Positions 41,026 to 52,100 of a stretch of DNA of 52,644 nt are shown piece by piece. Position numbers and translations under genes: made by a program. Every line of letters begins with the position of its first letter. The stretch's first letter is position 1. This stretch comes from Clostridiales bacterium. Lineage in GTDB: Bacteria; Bacillota; Clostridia; Monoglobales; Monoglobaceae. Under the pieces are notes generated by a model. The model saw only the letters and a list, made by a program, of their open reading frames with translations. It had not been told where the DNA came from and ran no database searches. The stretch is taken from NCBI GenBank assembly GCA_019419865.1, contig JAHZIG010000018.1:1-52644 (forward strand). The letters are read 5' to 3'.

Positions 41026-41054
41026 TTGCAATTTCGCAGATTATAGTGTATAAT
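41026..41054 (+). promoter_or_regulatory. Promoter of the DUF6273 gene
   Basis: TTGCAA (41026-41031) and TATAAT (41049-41054) are 17 bases apart; the leader is about 70 nt. Confidence 0.7.
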
Positions 41055-41128
41055 AGTTATTGTTGGTTTATGTCATATAATTAAAAATCTCATAAAATTG
41101 ATTTATTTAAAGAACGGAGAGTGGAGAT

Positions 41129-42391
41129 ATGAAGAAAATAGGGGTATTTTTATTATGTTTTGTAGCGCTGCTGGGCGCGGCGTGTTCGTCTGTGGTTTTT
41201 GCCGCTGAGGTAGCGGTTTCGGTTCAGGATCTGCAAATAGGCGATTACTTTACGTTGGGCGAGTATAACGGCGAACCAATAGTATGGCGGTACGCGGCTG
41301 ACGATGAAAACGGCAAGTTGATAGTAAGCGATAAAATTTTATGCATAAAGCCTCCCGGCAACATATATAAATCTACTCTGCTCGAAAATAAAAATTTTTG
41401 GCAGGACTCTTATATCAGAGAGTGGCTAAATTCTACGGCGTCCGAAGGTGAAAAAGACTGGGGTGTAGATATATCATATTTAATAAAAGACGATATAGAC
41501 ACGGACGAAAAAGGTTTTCTGCATGTCAGCAATTTTTCTTTATCAGAAAGAAGCGTTATGAAACAAACGAGTCAATGGACAATGCTGCCGGAAGACAAAT
41601 TATATTTATCTGAAAACGGCAATTTCAATGCATATAATGCATATAAGAAATATGTTCAGGCAAGACCACAAGACGGCGGTATAACCATTTATTACGATAT
41701 ATCAGAACTACCGGATATTTATGCTGGAGCGGCGCATATCACGACTGATACGGTATTTTTATTAGATGAAATGCAAGTTTGTAATATGTTAAATAACTTA
41801 GGCGACGTAAGAGCTGTGTGCGCCAATGGATGTATGTATTTTGACGATAATTATAGCGGGAAAAATTTTAGTTATATTTTGCGTACACCCACAGGGTCAA
41901 CATCTGCACATATTAATGAAGATGGGGTTTATGGTCCAAGAAATCTTCTTGACGGCATAAGACCGGCGTTTTATCTAAATGAGGAAAATGCGCAAATACT
42001 CTCCGGGAGCGGAACGGCTGAAGACCCATATGTTATGGACGGTAAAAAAATTGAGATATTGATAAACGGAGAAGCTCTTGATTCAGATTACGTTCCTGTA
42101 ATTGAGAATGGGATAGTATTAGTCCCAATAAGAGCCGTATTTGAAAAAATGGGAGCGGAGGTCGTCTGGAATGATGAGGATCAATCCATTACAGTCGTTA
42201 AGGACAAAGCATCAGCGTATATGATGATATCAAACGGCGGCATAATGATAAATGGAGAGATACAGGATTTGGGGTATCCGGTAACGCTAATAGACGACGC
42301 CGCATATGCGCCGCTTACAGCGATTGAAAAATTCACAGATACAGACGTTGTTTGGAATGCGAGACAGACGACGGTAGAAATAGCGGTTTGA
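41129..42391 (+). CDS. Secreted DUF6273 protein with copper-amine-oxidase-type stalk domain
   Basis: The 420-residue protein begins with a signal peptide (MKKIGVFLLCFVALLGAACS) and a likely AxA cleavage after VVFA. Residues about 35-310 resemble DUF6273: GDYFTLGEYNGEPIVWRYA, IVSDKILCIK, SYIREWLNS and the late GIRPAFYLN. The C-terminal 100 residues are a stalk or copper amine oxidase N-terminal-type domain (EILINGEALDS, VLVPIRAVFEKMGAEVVWN), a wall-associated module in clostridia. No catalytic motif is seen. The gene has its own promoter and a good ribosome binding site (GGAGAGTGGAG). Codon use is more AT-rich than in the preceding metabolic genes, suggesting a separate history. Confidence 0.8.
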   Translation: MKKIGVFLLCFVALLGAACSSVVFAAEVAVSVQDLQIGDYFTLGEYNGEPIVWRYAADDENGKLIVSDKILCIKPPGNIYKSTLLENKNFWQDSYIREWLNSTASEGEKDWGVDISYLIKDDIDTDEKGFLHVSNFSLSERSVMKQTSQWTMLPEDKLYLSENGNFNAYNAYKKYVQARPQDGGITIYYDISELPDIYAGAAHITTDTVFLLDEMQVCNMLNNLGDVRAVCANGCMYFDDNYSGKNFSYILRTPTGSTSAHINEDGVYGPRNLLDGIRPAFYLNEENAQILSGSGTAEDPYVMDGKKIEILINGEALDSDYVPVIENGIVLVPIRAVFEKMGAEVVWNDEDQSITVVKDKASAYMMISNGGIMINGEIQDLGYPVTLIDDAAYAPLTAIEKFTDTDVVWNARQTTVEIAV

Positions 42392-42510
42392 GGCGCTTAG
42401 GGATATTAGAATGTTGTCGACGCGGGCTACTGCGCGAAGGACGCGCGCTTTGACTCGGGCGCGTTGGATCTTAGAGTTTGATCGATTAACTTCTCCCCCC
42501 AAAAATCCGC

Positions 42511-42539
42511 TTGACTATACGCATCTTGTGTGATAGCAT
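42511..42539 (+). promoter_or_regulatory. Promoter of the ferritin gene
   Basis: TTGACT (42511-42516) is followed after 17 bases by TAGCAT (42534-42539). No obvious Fur or PerR box overlaps it. Confidence 0.5.
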
Positions 42540-42593
42540 ATTCTATATAAGCTGTTCCGACTTGGAACCGCAACAACGACAGGAGGTAAGAAT

Positions 42594-43106
42594 ATGTTAG
42601 ATAAAAAAGTGACCGATCTGCTTAACAACCAGGTCAACAAAGAATTGTACTCGGCTTATCTGTATCTGAGCTTCTCGAACTATTATTCAGAGACGGGACT
42701 CGACGGATTCCAGAATTGGTACATGATCCAGGCTCAGGAGGAGCGCGACCATGCGTTGCTGTTTATTCAGTATCTTCAGAATAACGGCGAGAAAGTGGTC
42801 TTTGAGGCTGTGGATAAGCCGGAGGCAGATTTTAAGGATAATATGGAGCCGATCCAAAAAGGACTCGAGCACGAGAGATATGTGACCGGACTCATTCATA
42901 CGATCTACGGCGCGGCAAAAGAGGTCAACGACTTCAGAACGACTCAGTTCCTGGACTGGTTCGTTAAAGAGCAGGGCGAGGAAGAGAAGACGGCCGACGA
43001 TCTGGTAAAGAAGATGGAGCTGTTCGGCTCCGACGCGAAAGGTTTGTATATGCTCAACTCCGAACTTGGAGGCAGGACTTATTCGGCGCCTTCGCTTACT
43101 CTGTAA
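42594..43106 (+). CDS. ftnA: Bacterial non-haem ferritin
   Basis: Ferritin oxidises and stores iron in a 24-subunit shell. The 170-residue four-helix protein shows NKELYSAYLYLSFSNYY (ferroxidase Glu near residue 17), QAQEERDHALLF with Glu and His near 49-53, the second-pair helix LEHERYVTGLIHTIYGAAKE (Glu near 94) and QFLDWFVKEQGEEEKTADDL (Gln near 127). All main ferroxidase ligands appear present. AGGAGG lies 7 bases before the ATG. It is a single-gene unit with a promoter at 42511 and a terminator at 43134. Confidence 0.96.
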   Translation: MLDKKVTDLLNNQVNKELYSAYLYLSFSNYYSETGLDGFQNWYMIQAQEERDHALLFIQYLQNNGEKVVFEAVDKPEADFKDNMEPIQKGLEHERYVTGLIHTIYGAAKEVNDFRTTQFLDWFVKEQGEEEKTADDLVKKMELFGSDAKGLYMLNSELGGRTYSAPSLTL

Positions 43107-43133
43107 TAAATAATAACGTTTAGAATATATTAT

Positions 43134-43174
43134 TCCCTATTTTCGCGCATGGACGCGGAGGTAGGGATTTTTTT
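43134..43174 (+). terminator. Intrinsic terminator after ferritin
   Basis: TCCCTA (43134-43139) pairs with TAGGGA (43162-43167), with an inner CGCG pairing, and seven T follow. Confidence 0.85.
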
Positions 43175-43375
43175 GCTGAAAAATTAGGCGTATATGGATA
43201 TATCTATTAGAATTTGTAAACGTTTTACAAATATAGCGGCTGTGATTTGTGAAGTATTATCAAAATAATATTTGTCTAAATATGGAACTTTAGCCGTTTG
43301 AAACCTGTCTATAAAGTATAACGTATTTTTATAATATTCTAAAAATTCTAAATTTTATATCTGGAGGGTAAGGAC

Positions 43376-46300
43376 ATGAAAAAATTATTAACGGTTTTAT
43401 TATCAATCATCATGACGGTTTCGGTCCTTGGCGGAACGACCCTGACGAGCGTAAGCGCGGCGGAGACGATAGAGATCTCAAACGTCGCGGACTTGATGTA
43501 TATAGCCGACAGTCCGGACGCAAACTTCTATCTCTTAAACGACATAGACGCGGAGGATTTTACGTGGACGTCCGTCCCGTCGTTTTCGGGTAACTTCTAC
43601 GGCAACGGCTACAGCGTGTCTATAAACGGCGCGCCGCTGTTTGGGACGATAGAAAGCGGAGCTACGGTGCAGGACCTCAGCGTTTGGGGTACGAGCGTAA
43701 GCGGCGAGACCAACGTCGGAGTTATAGCCGGAACGATCAAGGGTACGGTCAGGAACTGTTACGCCATGGGCTACGCGAGCGGAACGTCGGTAGTCGGAGG
43801 CCTTGCCGGATTGATCGACGGCGGAACGGTTTCGGATTGTTACGCTTCGGTGACGGTATCGGGCAGTACGGGAACTCTCGGCGGCTTTGCGGGTAAGGCC
43901 GAAAACGCCGACATTTCAAGGTGCTACTCGACTTCGACCGTGAGCGGCTCGACCGTAGAGACCGGCGCGTTTATCGGCAACAACAGCTCTTCGCAGATAA
44001 CGAATTGCTACTACGGCTCGGACAACAGTTCGCAGTTTTTGGGCGTCGGAATGGGTTCGGATACGGTTACGGGGCTGAGCTCCGCGCAAATGAATTCGAC
44101 CGGCAGTTTCGCAGGCTTTGACTTCACTAACACATGGAACATTATCGAGGGCGTTACGAGGCCGAGACTTATCTCGATAAACGGTCAGGGAACTCAGCAA
44201 AGCCCGTATAGGATACATAACGTTACCGACTTCAGCGAACTTCTGTCGGCGGGCTGCGGAGCGGCTAACGCGGGCAAGTACTACAGGCTCGACAATGATA
44301 TCGAAGGCGACCTGACTACCATAGGAAGTAACGACAACAGATTCACCGGAATATTCGACGGTAATAATCACGTTATAAGAAGTAACGACAACGCCCTGTT
44401 CGGCGCGGTAGAGACGGGCGCGGTCGTAAGGAACGTAGTTTTCTACGGCGGTTCGCGCTATTCGGGCGATATATTCGGATTCGCGGCGGCTATAAATTAC
44501 GGTACGATCGAAAACTGCCATGTTTATAGCGCCGAGATCTCGGGAAGTAAGGATTTGGGCGGAATAGCCGGGGAGAACGTAAACGGAACGGTAAGCAGAT
44601 GCAGCGTTGTAAATACGAACGTTTCCGGTTCGCAGACAGGTATTGCCGGGATAGTCGGATATAACAGTTTCGGAACAATTTCCGAGTGCGTAGTTCGCGA
44701 CGGACGCGTAAACGGCAGTCAGAATAGCGTCGGCGGGATCGTAGGCGATAATACCGGCGGGCTCGTCGAGAACTGCATGGTTTGGAATACAAGCGTAAGA
44801 GCGGCCAGCGAAGTCGGAGGCATAGCCGGCAGGCTGTATAACGGTACGCTCAGAAACTGCTACGCTAATCAGGCGACGACCGCGACTGAGAACGTCGGAG
44901 CCATAGCCGGAAACATCATAGAGGACGGACTAATTCAGAACTGCTATTATAATTCCGAAAAGACGGCCGTCGCGGTAGGCAGCACTGGCGATACGACCGG
45001 AGCGCTGACCTCGGGCGGTACGAAGAGTACGTCGAGCTTCTCCGGTTTCGACTTCAGTTCAGTCTGGACGACCGATGCGGACGGCGATATGACCGTCGCG
45101 GCAATATCCGGGCGCGGAACTAAGGCCGATCCTTATATCATAAGAAGCGGCTACGACTGGACCAACGCGGGCGACGGCATAAGCGCGGCCGGAGAGCGCA
45201 ACTACTACGCGCTTAACAATACCGCGTACGGAGTAGGCGCTATAGACAGCTTCAGCGGCAGTCTTGACGGACGCGGACATATCATGAGAGGCGGCACGCT
45301 TACGAATAATTTGACCTCGAGCGGATATATAGGCAACGTCGTGGTATTCGGCGGCAGAGCGGCGCAGAGCGTAAACGGCGGAAAGATCGAGTATACAACG
45401 ACGTTATCGGCGCCGTATTCGGACGGCGGTTTCGCGGGGACTCTGACGGGCGGAAGCGTATCCAACAGCGCGGCTGTCGGCGGCTCGTTAACCTCTGACA
45501 GCGCGACCGGCGGTTTTGCGGCTCAGGTCTCGGGCGGGACCGTGACCAACTGCTATGTAAGGAATATGAGCGTCGGCGGTAACGGCTTCTCCGGCGGCTT
45601 TGTAGGCAATAACTCGGGCGGCAGGATAAGTAATTGCTACGTATACGGCGGCGAAGTCTCGAGCTCGAACACGGTTGGCGGATTCGCAGGACGTAACGAT
45701 AACGGCGGAGTTATAGAAAACTGCTATACCAATACGGCGGTAGCGGCGAGCGGAACCTATAGCGGCGCCTTCGTCGGAATGAACTACGCGACGATACAAA
45801 ACGTATTCGCGGACAACAGCGCGGTTGCGGCGTTCGCGGCGCTCGACGAGGGAACGAGTTCAAACGTAAGTCTCAGCTCGGACGGCGGCGCTATGCAGAG
45901 CGCGTTTATCAAAACGGCTTCTACCAACTTGACCGTAAACGATACCACGGTATACACGCCGACAAACCAGCCGACTACCCAAACCGGTCTTACCGATATA
46001 AGCGGGCACTGGGCCGAGGCGACGATACGCAACCTTGTAGAAAAGGGCGTTGTAAACGGATACGAGGACAATACGTTCAGACCGGAGGATAACGTGACCA
46101 AGGGCGAATATATCAAACTGCTTATGACGGCTACGGGAAGCGGAACGAGCAGTAACTTCACTAACTATCAGGACGTAAACGCGTCCTGGGCGAGAGAGTT
46201 CGTAAGCCGCGCGGTAGAGCTGGGTATTTGCGACAATGTAAATACGTCGGCTACGATGTTCGGGGTCGACGAGCCGATAACGAGAGCGCAGGCGGCGGCG

Positions 46301-46516
46301 CTCATGGGCAGACTGCTCGCGCCGGACGTTACGGGAACGCCCGCGTTCGCAGATTCGGCGGATATACCCGACTGGGCGGCAAATCCGATATACGCAAGCG
46401 TGCAGCTTGGACTGCTCGCGGGCAACGACGACGGCACGTTCAGACCGATGAACAACCTCACAAGAGCCGAGTCGGCGACCATTATAGAGAGGATAATGAA
46501 TCTTCCGGCAGAATAA
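43376..46516 (+). CDS. SLH-anchored GLUG-repeat surface protein
   Basis: The 1046-residue protein has a signal peptide (KKLLTVLLSIIMTVSVLGG) and then many GLUG-type repeats, recognisable by GTVRNCYAMGYASG, VVGGLAGLIDGGTVSDCYAS and NSGGRISNCYVYGGEVSSSN; these form beta-helix-like adhesive regions. Three long modules each open with similar text (IEISNVADLMYIAD, INGQGTQQSPYRIHNVTDF, ISGRGTKADPYIIRSGYDW). Three SLH domains close the protein (from about residue 865): TDISGHWAEATIRNLVEKGV, then ITRAQAAALMGRLL and LTRAESATIIERIM. SLH domains bind pyruvylated wall polysaccharide. It is a close paralogue of the gene at 49144-52356. Good ribosome binding site (CTGGAGG). No enzyme domain is visible. Confidence 0.9.
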   Translation: MKKLLTVLLSIIMTVSVLGGTTLTSVSAAETIEISNVADLMYIADSPDANFYLLNDIDAEDFTWTSVPSFSGNFYGNGYSVSINGAPLFGTIESGATVQDLSVWGTSVSGETNVGVIAGTIKGTVRNCYAMGYASGTSVVGGLAGLIDGGTVSDCYASVTVSGSTGTLGGFAGKAENADISRCYSTSTVSGSTVETGAFIGNNSSSQITNCYYGSDNSSQFLGVGMGSDTVTGLSSAQMNSTGSFAGFDFTNTWNIIEGVTRPRLISINGQGTQQSPYRIHNVTDFSELLSAGCGAANAGKYYRLDNDIEGDLTTIGSNDNRFTGIFDGNNHVIRSNDNALFGAVETGAVVRNVVFYGGSRYSGDIFGFAAAINYGTIENCHVYSAEISGSKDLGGIAGENVNGTVSRCSVVNTNVSGSQTGIAGIVGYNSFGTISECVVRDGRVNGSQNSVGGIVGDNTGGLVENCMVWNTSVRAASEVGGIAGRLYNGTLRNCYANQATTATENVGAIAGNIIEDGLIQNCYYNSEKTAVAVGSTGDTTGALTSGGTKSTSSFSGFDFSSVWTTDADGDMTVAAISGRGTKADPYIIRSGYDWTNAGDGISAAGERNYYALNNTAYGVGAIDSFSGSLDGRGHIMRGGTLTNNLTSSGYIGNVVVFGGRAAQSVNGGKIEYTTTLSAPYSDGGFAGTLTGGSVSNSAAVGGSLTSDSATGGFAAQVSGGTVTNCYVRNMSVGGNGFSGGFVGNNSGGRISNCYVYGGEVSSSNTVGGFAGRNDNGGVIENCYTNTAVAASGTYSGAFVGMNYATIQNVFADNSAVAAFAALDEGTSSNVSLSSDGGAMQSAFIKTASTNLTVNDTTVYTPTNQPTTQTGLTDISGHWAEATIRNLVEKGVVNGYEDNTFRPEDNVTKGEYIKLLMTATGSGTSSNFTNYQDVNASWAREFVSRAVELGICDNVNTSATMFGVDEPITRAQAAALMGRLLAPDVTGTPAFADSADIPDWAANPIYASVQLGLLAGNDDGTFRPMNNLTRAESATIIERIMNLPAE

Positions 46517-46573
46517 GGTTTAAAAATAAGAACGTTTGGTTGTTGATTAAATAGATAAAATTTAATTTTAGGC

Positions 46574-46600
46574 GGGGCGGCGGTATTGCCGTCCCGTTTT
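46574..46600 (+). terminator. Intrinsic terminator after the first GLUG-SLH gene
   Basis: GGGGCGGC (46574-46581) pairs with GCCGTCCC (46588-46595), eight pairs with one wobble, followed by GTTTT. Confidence 0.75.
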
Positions 46601-46683
46601 AGGTATTGAGATATTTTTTATGTTGTCTTAAGTCATGTAAATTGATATAATATTTATAAGATTCTTGGAGCGGGGGATATATC

Positions 46684-49074
46684 ATGATAAAAAACATATT
46701 GAATAAACTTTTGGCGCTGCTTTGCGCCGCGGCTGTGGCGGCGGGTACTGCGCCGACGGTATTCGCGGCCTCGGAGCCGGAGATCGTCGCGGTCTCGCCC
46801 GACGGTAACGTTAGCGCGTATATCGACGTCTCGGGCGGACAGATATTATACACCGTTAGATATGGGGATAAAACCGCGCTCGACGGGGCGCGGATAGGGA
46901 TAACCTTTGAAAACGCGGACTTCTCGACCGGCGCGGAGATCGTAGGGATAAGAGAAAACGTCATAGACGAGACGTATCCAATGCTGACCGGAAAGGCGGC
47001 GAATTATGTAAACAGAGCGAACGAGAAGGTCGTTACTCTGGCCAAGGACGGACATATGCTGGATATTTATATCCGCGCGTACGATGACGGCGCGGCGTAC
47101 AGATACGGCTTCTACGAGGATACGCGGGTCTATTCGGAGACAGGAGAGTACGACTTTCCGGCCGGTTCGACCGCTTTTGCGATGGAGTATGAAAAATGTT
47201 ACGAAAACTTCTATAACAGACATGCGCTCTCTGAGCTGAGCGGCGTCTATGGAATGCCTATGACCTTTGATATGGGCGGGAGCTACGCGCTTATATCCGA
47301 AGCCAACCTAAACGGAAGCTACGCGGGTTCGGCGCTGAACGCCTCGGGAGGTCGGCTTTCGCTCTCGTTCGAGCCTAAACAGACGGAGCCTGTGAGCGTT
47401 GCGTCGGGATCGTTTTCGCCGTGGCGGATGATAGTCGTCGGGGATCTTAATACGATAGCGACGGCGCAGATGCCGGAGAATCTGTCCGATCCGTCTAAGA
47501 TAGCGGATACAAGCTGGATACAGCCGGGCGTGAGCTCCTGGACCTGGTTTAACGGCGATCCGACGAACGATCCGGACGTGTATAAGGAATATATAGACTT
47601 CTCGAGCGAGATGGGCTGGCAGTACGTCCTGCTCGACGAGGGCTGGCAGCCTATGGAATACGACGAACAGGGGAGAAGATCTTACAGCGGACTAAACGAC
47701 TGGACGGCGGAGGTCATAGATTACGCCAACGCCAGAGGGATAGGCGTTATCGTCTGGGCGGCGAGCTGGGATCTGGATACTCCGGAGAAACGGGAGCGTC
47801 TCGCCGAGTGGTCGGCTATGGGAATAAAGGGCGTGAAGGTGGACTTCTTTGACAGCGAGACTCAGGAGACCTTGAAACTGATGGACGAGATAACTTTGAA
47901 AGCGGCCGAGAACAGACTGTTGGTAAATTATCACGGCTGTACGAAACCGAGCGGAGAGCGGCGGACGTGGCCTAATCTGATCACGCGCGAGGCGGTGTAT
48001 GGAAACGAGCACTTCTTAAGCGGCGAGGGCTGGGGTCCTACGGCGGAGCATAACTGCACGCTGATATTTACCAGAAACGCGGTCGGACCCATGGACTATA
48101 CGCCGGAGCTGACTAATTATTACGGCAAGAATTATTTTTCAGACGGACAAAAGGCGGCGCTTACGATAGCGTTCGAGTCCGGGATACAATGCCTGTCCGA
48201 TAAACCGGAGGTATACAGAAACAGCGTGTTGTATAACTTCCTGAAAAATCTTCCGACGACCTGGGACGAGACGAGGATTCTAGACGGGAGCATAGGCGAT
48301 TACGCGGTCGTAATGCGAAGAAAGGGCTCCGATTATTACATAGGGAGCATATGCAACGCGCAGAGAAGCGTCGATCTTAGCTTAGACTTTCTCGGCGAGG
48401 GCAAGTACTGGCTCGAGATGTACGCCGACGGGAGAAGCGATACCGAAGCGCTAAAATATACCGCGCTCGTAGATAAGGCCGATATTATAACCCTGCCGCA
48501 GCTCGAACATGGCGGCGCGGTCGTTAAATTTACCCCGTACAGATCCGGCGACGCGGAGCTTTCGGACGTAGGCGGGCATTGGTGCGAGGCGAATATAAGG
48601 AGTCTCGCCGCGGACGGACGGCTCAATATCTATTTTTACGGCGATTTCGAGACGGACGAGAATATAACCAGGGCCGAGTTCGTCATGCTGCTTTGCGACG
48701 CGTTCGGGTTTGAATATAACGTCGGCGCGGCGAAGTTTGAGGATATAAAGGCGAGCGTTGCGAAGAATTATATAAACGAGGCGACCGATCGAGGGATAAT
48801 AAACGGAGTGAGCGCGACCGAGTTCGAACCGTTTTCCGAAATAACCCGAGAGGACGCCGCGGTCATACTCGGCAGGTATTTGGAGCTTAAGGGCGGCATA
48901 AACTCCGGCTTTACGGATAGCGCCAATATATCGGACTACGCGAAAGAATACGTAGCGCAGTGCAGCGCCCGCGGGATAGTTAACGGCTACGAGGACGGAA
49001 GTTTCAGACCGAAGAACAGTATAACGAGAGCCGAGGCGGCCGCTATGATAGAGAGGTGCGTAGGCCTGAAATAG
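46684..49074 (+). CDS. SLH-anchored GH97 glycoside hydrolase
   Basis: The 796-residue protein has a signal peptide (LNKLLALLCAAAVAAGTAP), an N-terminal beta-sandwich (SPDGNVSAYIDVSGGQILYT), and a GH97 barrel with WIQPGVSSWTWF, WQYVLLDEGWQP, KGVKVDFFDSE and NYHGCTKPSGERRTWPN. Asp387 in KVDFF matches the nucleophile of the retaining GH97 group (alpha-galactosidase-like), not the inverting SusB type. Acid/base candidates are the Glu residues in REAVYGNEHF near 434-440. A C-terminal beta domain follows, then three SLH domains (from about 625): HWCEANIRSLAADG, then ITREDAAVILGRYL and ITRAEAAAMIERCV. It would act at the cell surface on alpha-linked galactosides or similar sugars (inference). Good ribosome binding site GGAGCGGGGG. 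Confidence 0.93.
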   Translation: MIKNILNKLLALLCAAAVAAGTAPTVFAASEPEIVAVSPDGNVSAYIDVSGGQILYTVRYGDKTALDGARIGITFENADFSTGAEIVGIRENVIDETYPMLTGKAANYVNRANEKVVTLAKDGHMLDIYIRAYDDGAAYRYGFYEDTRVYSETGEYDFPAGSTAFAMEYEKCYENFYNRHALSELSGVYGMPMTFDMGGSYALISEANLNGSYAGSALNASGGRLSLSFEPKQTEPVSVASGSFSPWRMIVVGDLNTIATAQMPENLSDPSKIADTSWIQPGVSSWTWFNGDPTNDPDVYKEYIDFSSEMGWQYVLLDEGWQPMEYDEQGRRSYSGLNDWTAEVIDYANARGIGVIVWAASWDLDTPEKRERLAEWSAMGIKGVKVDFFDSETQETLKLMDEITLKAAENRLLVNYHGCTKPSGERRTWPNLITREAVYGNEHFLSGEGWGPTAEHNCTLIFTRNAVGPMDYTPELTNYYGKNYFSDGQKAALTIAFESGIQCLSDKPEVYRNSVLYNFLKNLPTTWDETRILDGSIGDYAVVMRRKGSDYYIGSICNAQRSVDLSLDFLGEGKYWLEMYADGRSDTEALKYTALVDKADIITLPQLEHGGAVVKFTPYRSGDAELSDVGGHWCEANIRSLAADGRLNIYFYGDFETDENITRAEFVMLLCDAFGFEYNVGAAKFEDIKASVAKNYINEATDRGIINGVSATEFEPFSEITREDAAVILGRYLELKGGINSGFTDSANISDYAKEYVAQCSARGIVNGYEDGSFRPKNSITRAEAAAMIERCVGLK

Positions 49075-49143
49075 CGAGACTGCGGCGGTAAGACGATCGC
49101 GTATGTCAAGAGTTTGAAATAAAATCAAAAGGGGGAGCAAGCG

Positions 49144-52100
49144 ATGAAGAGAATATTTATATTTTTATTCGCGTTGGCGGTAGCCGTATCGACGCTTGGC
49201 GGCGCGCAGTTTACCGACGTAAGCGCGGCGGAGGTAATAGAGATCTCAAACGTCGCGGATCTGATATGCATAGCGGATAGACCGGACGCGGATTATCGGC
49301 TTGCAAGCGATATAGATATGGAGGCGCTCGACGATTTAGACGGTTTTGAGTGGGAGTCTATCCCGTCGTTTTCCGGTAACTTCTACGGCGACGGTCACAG
49401 CATAACGGTGATAGACGAGCCTTTGTTTGGGACGATCGAAAGCGGCGCGACGGTGCAGGATCTAAAAGTAGAGGGTTCGAGTATATACAGAGACGGGGAC
49501 GCCGGTATTTTTGCCGGGGTGGTTAAAGGTGAGATCAGAAATTGCTGCGCTGTCGGCAGTATAGCGGGAGCGGGATCCGTGGGCGGCTTTGCGGGAGCGA
49601 TACTCGGCGGAAAGACGTCGGATTGCTACGCGTCCGTTCGCATTTCGCAAACTCTGGAAGAAGGGGTAGGAATAGGCGGTTTTGCGGGAGCGGTCGAAAA
49701 CGCCGATATCTCGAACTGTTACTCATCAGCCAAAATAGATCTGTTCAATAGCGACGACGTTCCTTACGACGAAGTCGGAGGCTTTATCGGAGCGTGCGAA
49801 AACTCTGATATAAACGCTTGTTATTATTATTTGACGGAAGATAGCGATGAGATTTCCGATATCGGAACCGGAGGCGGAGCCGCGGCGATGTTGAGCGTTG
49901 AAGAAATTAGATCCGCCCGGAGCTTTGAGGGATTCGACTTCGTCAATACGTGGACTATGATCGAGGGAGCTACAGAGCCGCGGCTTATCTCGATAAACGG
50001 CGTCGGGACCGAGGAGAAGCCGTACAGGATACATAGCGCGGACGATTTCAACGACCTTGTTTCCGCCGGGTGCGGAGCCGAGAACGCCGGCAAATATTAC
50101 ATACTTGATTCGGATATAGAGGGAAATCTAAATATGATTGGCGACGATGGATCCGGATTTTCCGGCATATTTGACGGCGCCGATCACGTTATACAAAAAA
50201 ACAATAATAGCCTCTTTTACGCGATCGATCCGAACGGGGTCGTTAAAAATATTGTTTTGCGCGGAGGTCGGATCTATAGCGATATTAGCGGATTGGGGTT
50301 CATAACATATTACAATTACGGCGTTATTGAAAATTGTCATATATATGACTCGAGAGGTTCCTGCGACTCGAACATGGGCGCGATCGCCGGATATAACATG
50401 AACGGTATAATTAGGCGGTGCAGCGCGGAAGACGTAGACGTTTCGGGAGAACGATCGGGCTTTGGAGGAATAGTCGGATATAACGACTTCGGAACCATAT
50501 CGGAATGCGCGGCGATCGATAGCGATATACAGGGCGGTCAAAATGACGCGGGGGGAATAGCCGGGACCGTCAACGGAGGACTGATTGAAAACTGCATGGT
50601 TTTAGACGGCGAAGTTAAAATCCCGGGAGCTATGCCGCGTTTAGGTAACGCCGGAGGAATAGCGGGAGGAGTATACGAAGGCGGCATAGTCAGAAATTGC
50701 TTTGTCGATCAGACGATAGATTCCCCAAATAACGGCGGGGGAATAGCGGGGAATATAGACGAGACCGGCGGTATTGAAAATTGTTATTATAATTCCGAAA
50801 AGACGGAGGCGGCCGTTGGGAGAACAAAAACTATGACGGGAGCGCTAAATTCTGATACGATAAAAGATATTTCTAATTTTATAGGATTTGATTTTAATAA
50901 TGTGTGGACAAAAGACGAGGAGGGGAATATAACGATAGCGACGGTCTTTGGACGCGGGACCGAGGAGAGCCCGTATATCATAAGAACCGAAAGCGATTGG
51001 TATAACGTAGGCGACGGGATCGACGCCGATGGCGAGCGCGTTTACTACGTCCTAAATAACGACTTAATTTCCGGCGTATATAGTTTGGACAGTTTTAACG
51101 GGAGCTTTAACGGTCAAGGACATATGGTAAGAGCGTCGATATTTATAGAGGAGTTAAACGAATACGGCTTTTTAAGTAACGTCGTAGTTTACAAGGGCAA
51201 GGCGGTTCAAGACGTCAATGGCGGAACCGTGGAGAACTGCGCGACGATATTAGAATCCGTATTTAACAGCGGCTTTGCCGGAACTTTAAGCGGAGGAAGG
51301 ATCTCAAATTGCGCGTCTGTCGTAGCCGACGCGTCTTCCGTGGTTTTGGCCGGCGGCTTTATCGGCGAGGTTATCGGCGGGATCATAACCGATTGTTACG
51401 TTAAAAACGCGGTGGTCAGCGGCGACGAATATTCGGGCGGATTCGTGGGAAAGAATTCGGGCGGAAGGATAAGCAACTGCTATGTTTACGGAGGCGAAGT
51501 CTCGAGCTTGAACACGACCGGCGGTTTTGCCGGACGTAACGATAACGGAGGAGTTATAGAAAACTGTTGTACTACCGCGACGGTAACGGAAAGCGGAACC
51601 TATAGAGGCGCGTTTGTTGGACTAAACTACGCGACGATACAAAACGTATTCGCGGATAACAACGTCGTACCATCTTTCGCCGGAATAGACGAGGGGATAA
51701 GCTCAAATATAAGCCTTAGTTCGGACGGCGGCGTTATGCAGACTGAGTTTATCAAAACGGCTTCGACCAACTTAATCGTAAACGATACCACAATATATAC
51801 TCCAACGGATCGGCCGACTACCCAAACTGATCTTACAGATATAAGTGGACACTGGGCAGAGGCGACGATACGCAACCTTGTAGAAAAAGACGTAATAAAC
51901 GGCTACGAGGACGGTACGTTCAGACCGGAGGAAAACGCGACCAAGGGCGAATATATCAAACTGCTTATGACCGCCGCGGAAGAAGGAACAAGCGGAGCTT
52001 TCACGAACTACCGGGACGTAAACGCGTCCTGGGCGAAAGGCTATATCGCCCGCGCGATGGACCTCGGCATATGCGATAACATAAACACGTCCGAGGAAAG

